This document shows, one piece after another, positions 62,166-64,000 of a stretch of 64,000 nt of DNA. The notes under the pieces were generated by a model, which was given only the letters and a program-made list of their open reading frames with translations, was not told the DNA's origin and did not search any database. How positions within the stretch are numbered: the stretch's first letter is position 1; every line of letters begins with the position of its first letter. Origin of the DNA: G963665975 sp963665975 (GTDB taxonomy: Bacteria; Bacteroidota; Rhodothermia; Rhodothermales; Bin80); the NCBI GenBank assembly GCA_963665975.1, contig OY762508.1:1798001-1862000 (forward strand), given 5' to 3'. The translations under genes were made by a program, and so were the position numbers.

Positions 62166-63173
62166 ATGGACCAGATCAAGACCGCACTTTCCAGTCTGAA
62201 GGCCGGCGAGGCGACGACTTACGGAGAGCTCACTGTAATTCCCCTCACTTCCGAAGGCCGAAACCAGCTTCGCTACCTCCTACTGGAGGAAGGGCTACGG
62301 AAGGATCTCGTGACCATTGGCGAGGTGTCCGAAGGCGGAAGCGTTCCAGAGCTCAAGGTGGAAAACCGGGCTGACCTGCCCGTGCTTGTCGTCGACGGAG
62401 AGGAACTCGTCGGTGCCAAGCAGAACCGCGTCGCAAACCTGACCATGCTGATCCCGGCCAAGGGCACCACGATCATTCCCGTGTCGTGTGTCGAGGCGGG
62501 GCGTTGGAGCTACCAGACGCCGCATTTCGACACGAGCGACCGCGTCCAAAATGCGCGGGGGAGGGCGGAGAAGCTCGAGAGTGTGCGACACTCGATCCGT
62601 AAACAGGGCAGTAGGCGCTCGGACCAGGGCCGAGTGTGGGCCTCGATCGCGGAGGAATCCGCCTCTCTGGGTGTGGCGTCCCCCACGTCTGCAATGGGCG
62701 CCATGTTCGAGCGCCACCGGGAGACACTCGACGACTACGTCAACGGGGTGAAGGCGACCCCGACGCAGGTAGGCGCCGTCTTCATAGCGGGGGACCGGCG
62801 TTACGGCCTGGACCTCTTCGACCAACCGGCAACCTTTGCAGCGTTCTTCCCAAAGCTGGTGCGCAGCTACGCCATTGACGTATTGGGAGAGCGTGGCAGA
62901 AAGCGCAGCGGTTCGCTGGAAGGCGAAGCCCGGAACTTCTTGGACCGGATCATCACGGGAGCCTTCGACCACCATCCGGCGGTAGGTCTGGGCCGGGACG
63001 TGGGGGTAGTGGGGGAAGGACTGATCGCGGGCGCGTTGGTTGCCGACAACACGGTGGTCCACCTGACGGCATTTGCGGAACCGAGGCAACGCCGCGCAGG
63101 CTCGAACCCGGGCAGGCGGTACGCCACCTACCAGCAACGACGGGATTCGCTGCGGAAACGCTATAGGCGTTAG
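62166..63173 (+). CDS. ARPP-1 / DUF6569-family protein
   Basis: A 335-residue protein from ATG 62166 with AAAAGGAG seven bases upstream. Blocks such as TYGELTVIPL, LLLEEGLRKDLVTIGEVSEG, LPVLVVDGEELVGAKQNRV and TMLIPAKGTTIIPVSCVEAG are typical of the ARPP-1 domain (ARG and rhodanese-phosphatase associated). A C-terminal basic tail follows. The molecular function is unknown. Comparative studies link the family to stress or signalling loci. It is divergent from a MerR-type regulator. Confidence 0.75.
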   Translation: MDQIKTALSSLKAGEATTYGELTVIPLTSEGRNQLRYLLLEEGLRKDLVTIGEVSEGGSVPELKVENRADLPVLVVDGEELVGAKQNRVANLTMLIPAKGTTIIPVSCVEAGRWSYQTPHFDTSDRVQNARGRAEKLESVRHSIRKQGSRRSDQGRVWASIAEESASLGVASPTSAMGAMFERHRETLDDYVNGVKATPTQVGAVFIAGDRRYGLDLFDQPATFAAFFPKLVRSYAIDVLGERGRKRSGSLEGEARNFLDRIITGAFDHHPAVGLGRDVGVVGEGLIAGALVADNTVVHLTAFAEPRQRRAGSNPGRRYATYQQRRDSLRKRYRR

Positions 63174-63184
63174 TTCGCACGTGG

Positions 63185-64000
63185 GTGCGAGCCGGGGTTG
63201 GGCAAAAGCACGACGTTCAAAACGAAACCCAACGGGTGCAGGCTCCCAGTCCCATTACGGCGCGACGTTTCATAAGCCGAGGCCTCCAGAGCCACCCCGA
63301 CTGGCACGGGGGAGGACCGCTTTTCATTGATGAACTGGACGAAGTACGTGTCGGCGATTTGGATCCGAGAGTGCCGCTGGACTGGATCCTGGCCCGGATC
63401 GAGGCTCTGGGGACTCCCCCGTTCCGGCTTTCGTGTGGCTCCCGTAGCTGGCTGGAGCCGGGAGACCATCAGGAACCCTGCTCCCTTGCGGGTGCTGCGG
63501 ACCTCGCCGCGCTTACGCTCGATGCTCTGCTACAACTGGCGGAGCGCATCCGGAATGGTTCCATAAGCGACTGGCGCCAGTATTGGCACCGAGATCCGAA
63601 TTCTCGGAAACCCCTGAAACCTCAGCACGAAGACGACTGCCGTAACGCATTGCTTTCGGACCTGAATCAGATGCTGCAGCCGTACGATGTCGACGCGCAG
63701 GCGGAAGGGCAATATGCCGATGCCTATACAGCGGATATCCGTGTGGCGGGCGGCTCTCGCCTTGCGATCCCGATAGAGATCAGGATGAATTCGCATCGCG
63801 ACATCTGGCACGCGGTGGACGAACAGCTTGTGGCGAAATACACGCAGGCGCCGGGGTCTGCAGGTTAGGCATTAACCGGGCGTTCTCGCTCAGGCCTGAG
63901 TACATGAGGGCGCCGCCGCCTCGCGGGGGTTTGCCAAAGACACCGACCGAATTGAAGGAACGACTCGAAGAGCAGCTCGCTCCGGAGCTCAGGGCGAAGA
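63185..64000 (+). pseudogene. Decayed NACHT/STAND-type NTPase defence gene (partial)
   Basis: The first frame (63185-63868) carries a Walker B-like GGGPLFIDELDEVRVG, a sensor-type PPFRLSCGSRSWLEPGDHQ, and then jumps to a C-terminal PD-(D/E)XK-like domain (ADIRVAGG, IPIEIRM, DIWHAVDEQLVAKYTQ). The Walker A region and the whole repeat domain are absent, so it has a large internal deletion. After the stop at 63868 the same protein continues in another frame from 63892 (RPEYMRAPPPRGGLPKTP, LKERLEEQLAPEL) to the window end. Family resemblance is by motif memory only. Confidence 0.6.

Noticed and set aside
1..64000. CRISPR arrays, tRNA and rRNA genes
   Set aside because: No regularly spaced direct repeats and no cloverleaf or rRNA-like segment was noticed when reading both strands. 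A covariance search could still find one that I missed.

Overview
The window looks like a chromosomal segment of a Rhodothermota/Bacteroidota-type (FCB group) bacterium of moderately high GC. The case is indirect but consistent: a bacillithiol gene (bshA), TonB receptors with carboxypeptidase-regulatory domains, a SusC-type plug lipoprotein, DUF4402 fimbrial subunits, five secreted 6-bladed beta-propeller proteins, and no proteobacterial or firmicute hallmark operons. I saw no tRNA, rRNA or CRISPR array.

Layout. 0-5.5 kb is a nest of mobile elements: one group II intron (1639-3515) sits exactly inside the YADD codons of another intron's reverse transcriptase, a second intron (1-838) is inserted in the first codons of a third reverse transcriptase, and an ISNCY-like insertion sequence (3609-5469) joins this pile to a truncated ATPase-nuclease gene. 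6.5-18.7 kb is one long minus-strand operon: two secreted proteins, three DUF4402 pilin-like proteins, a PapD-like chaperone, an usher, a large DUF4402 protein, a carboxypeptidase-regulatory protein, a plug-domain lipoprotein, ExbB, two ExbD, a single-pass periplasmic protein and a TPR lipoprotein. It reads as a chaperone-usher fimbrial system that carries its own proton-driven energising module. A G-quadruplex motif close to that of the gonococcal pilE locus lies between two pilin genes. This operon is the best candidate in the window for an undescribed system.

18.9-42.9 kb is an accessory island: hipBA, an AbiE-type pair, five beta-propeller genes plus one propeller fragment, an Mrr-type endonuclease, and many decayed mobile elements (IS21, IS3, IS1595, a DDE transposase, integrase tails, a group II intron fragment). 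The AbiE region (20661-22862) is duplicated at 39306-41504, where it is decayed and has replaced the end of a propeller gene.

43-60.6 kb is ordinary chromosome with compact genes: a ThuA/dehydrogenase/cupredoxin lipoprotein, a cupin, a Tm-1-like protein, a probable zinc TonB receptor with a small partner, thyA, an amidase, a MamK-like actin, folA, bshA, a barrel protein, pdxB, era, pdxJ and a small membrane protein. The thyA-amidase-MamK-folA run combines dTMP/folate synthesis with cell-wall and filament functions.

60.6-64 kb is a second accessory stretch: a regulator remnant, a MerR-type regulator divergent from an ARPP-1/DUF6569 protein with a palindromic site between them, and a decayed NACHT/STAND-type defence gene that runs off the right edge.
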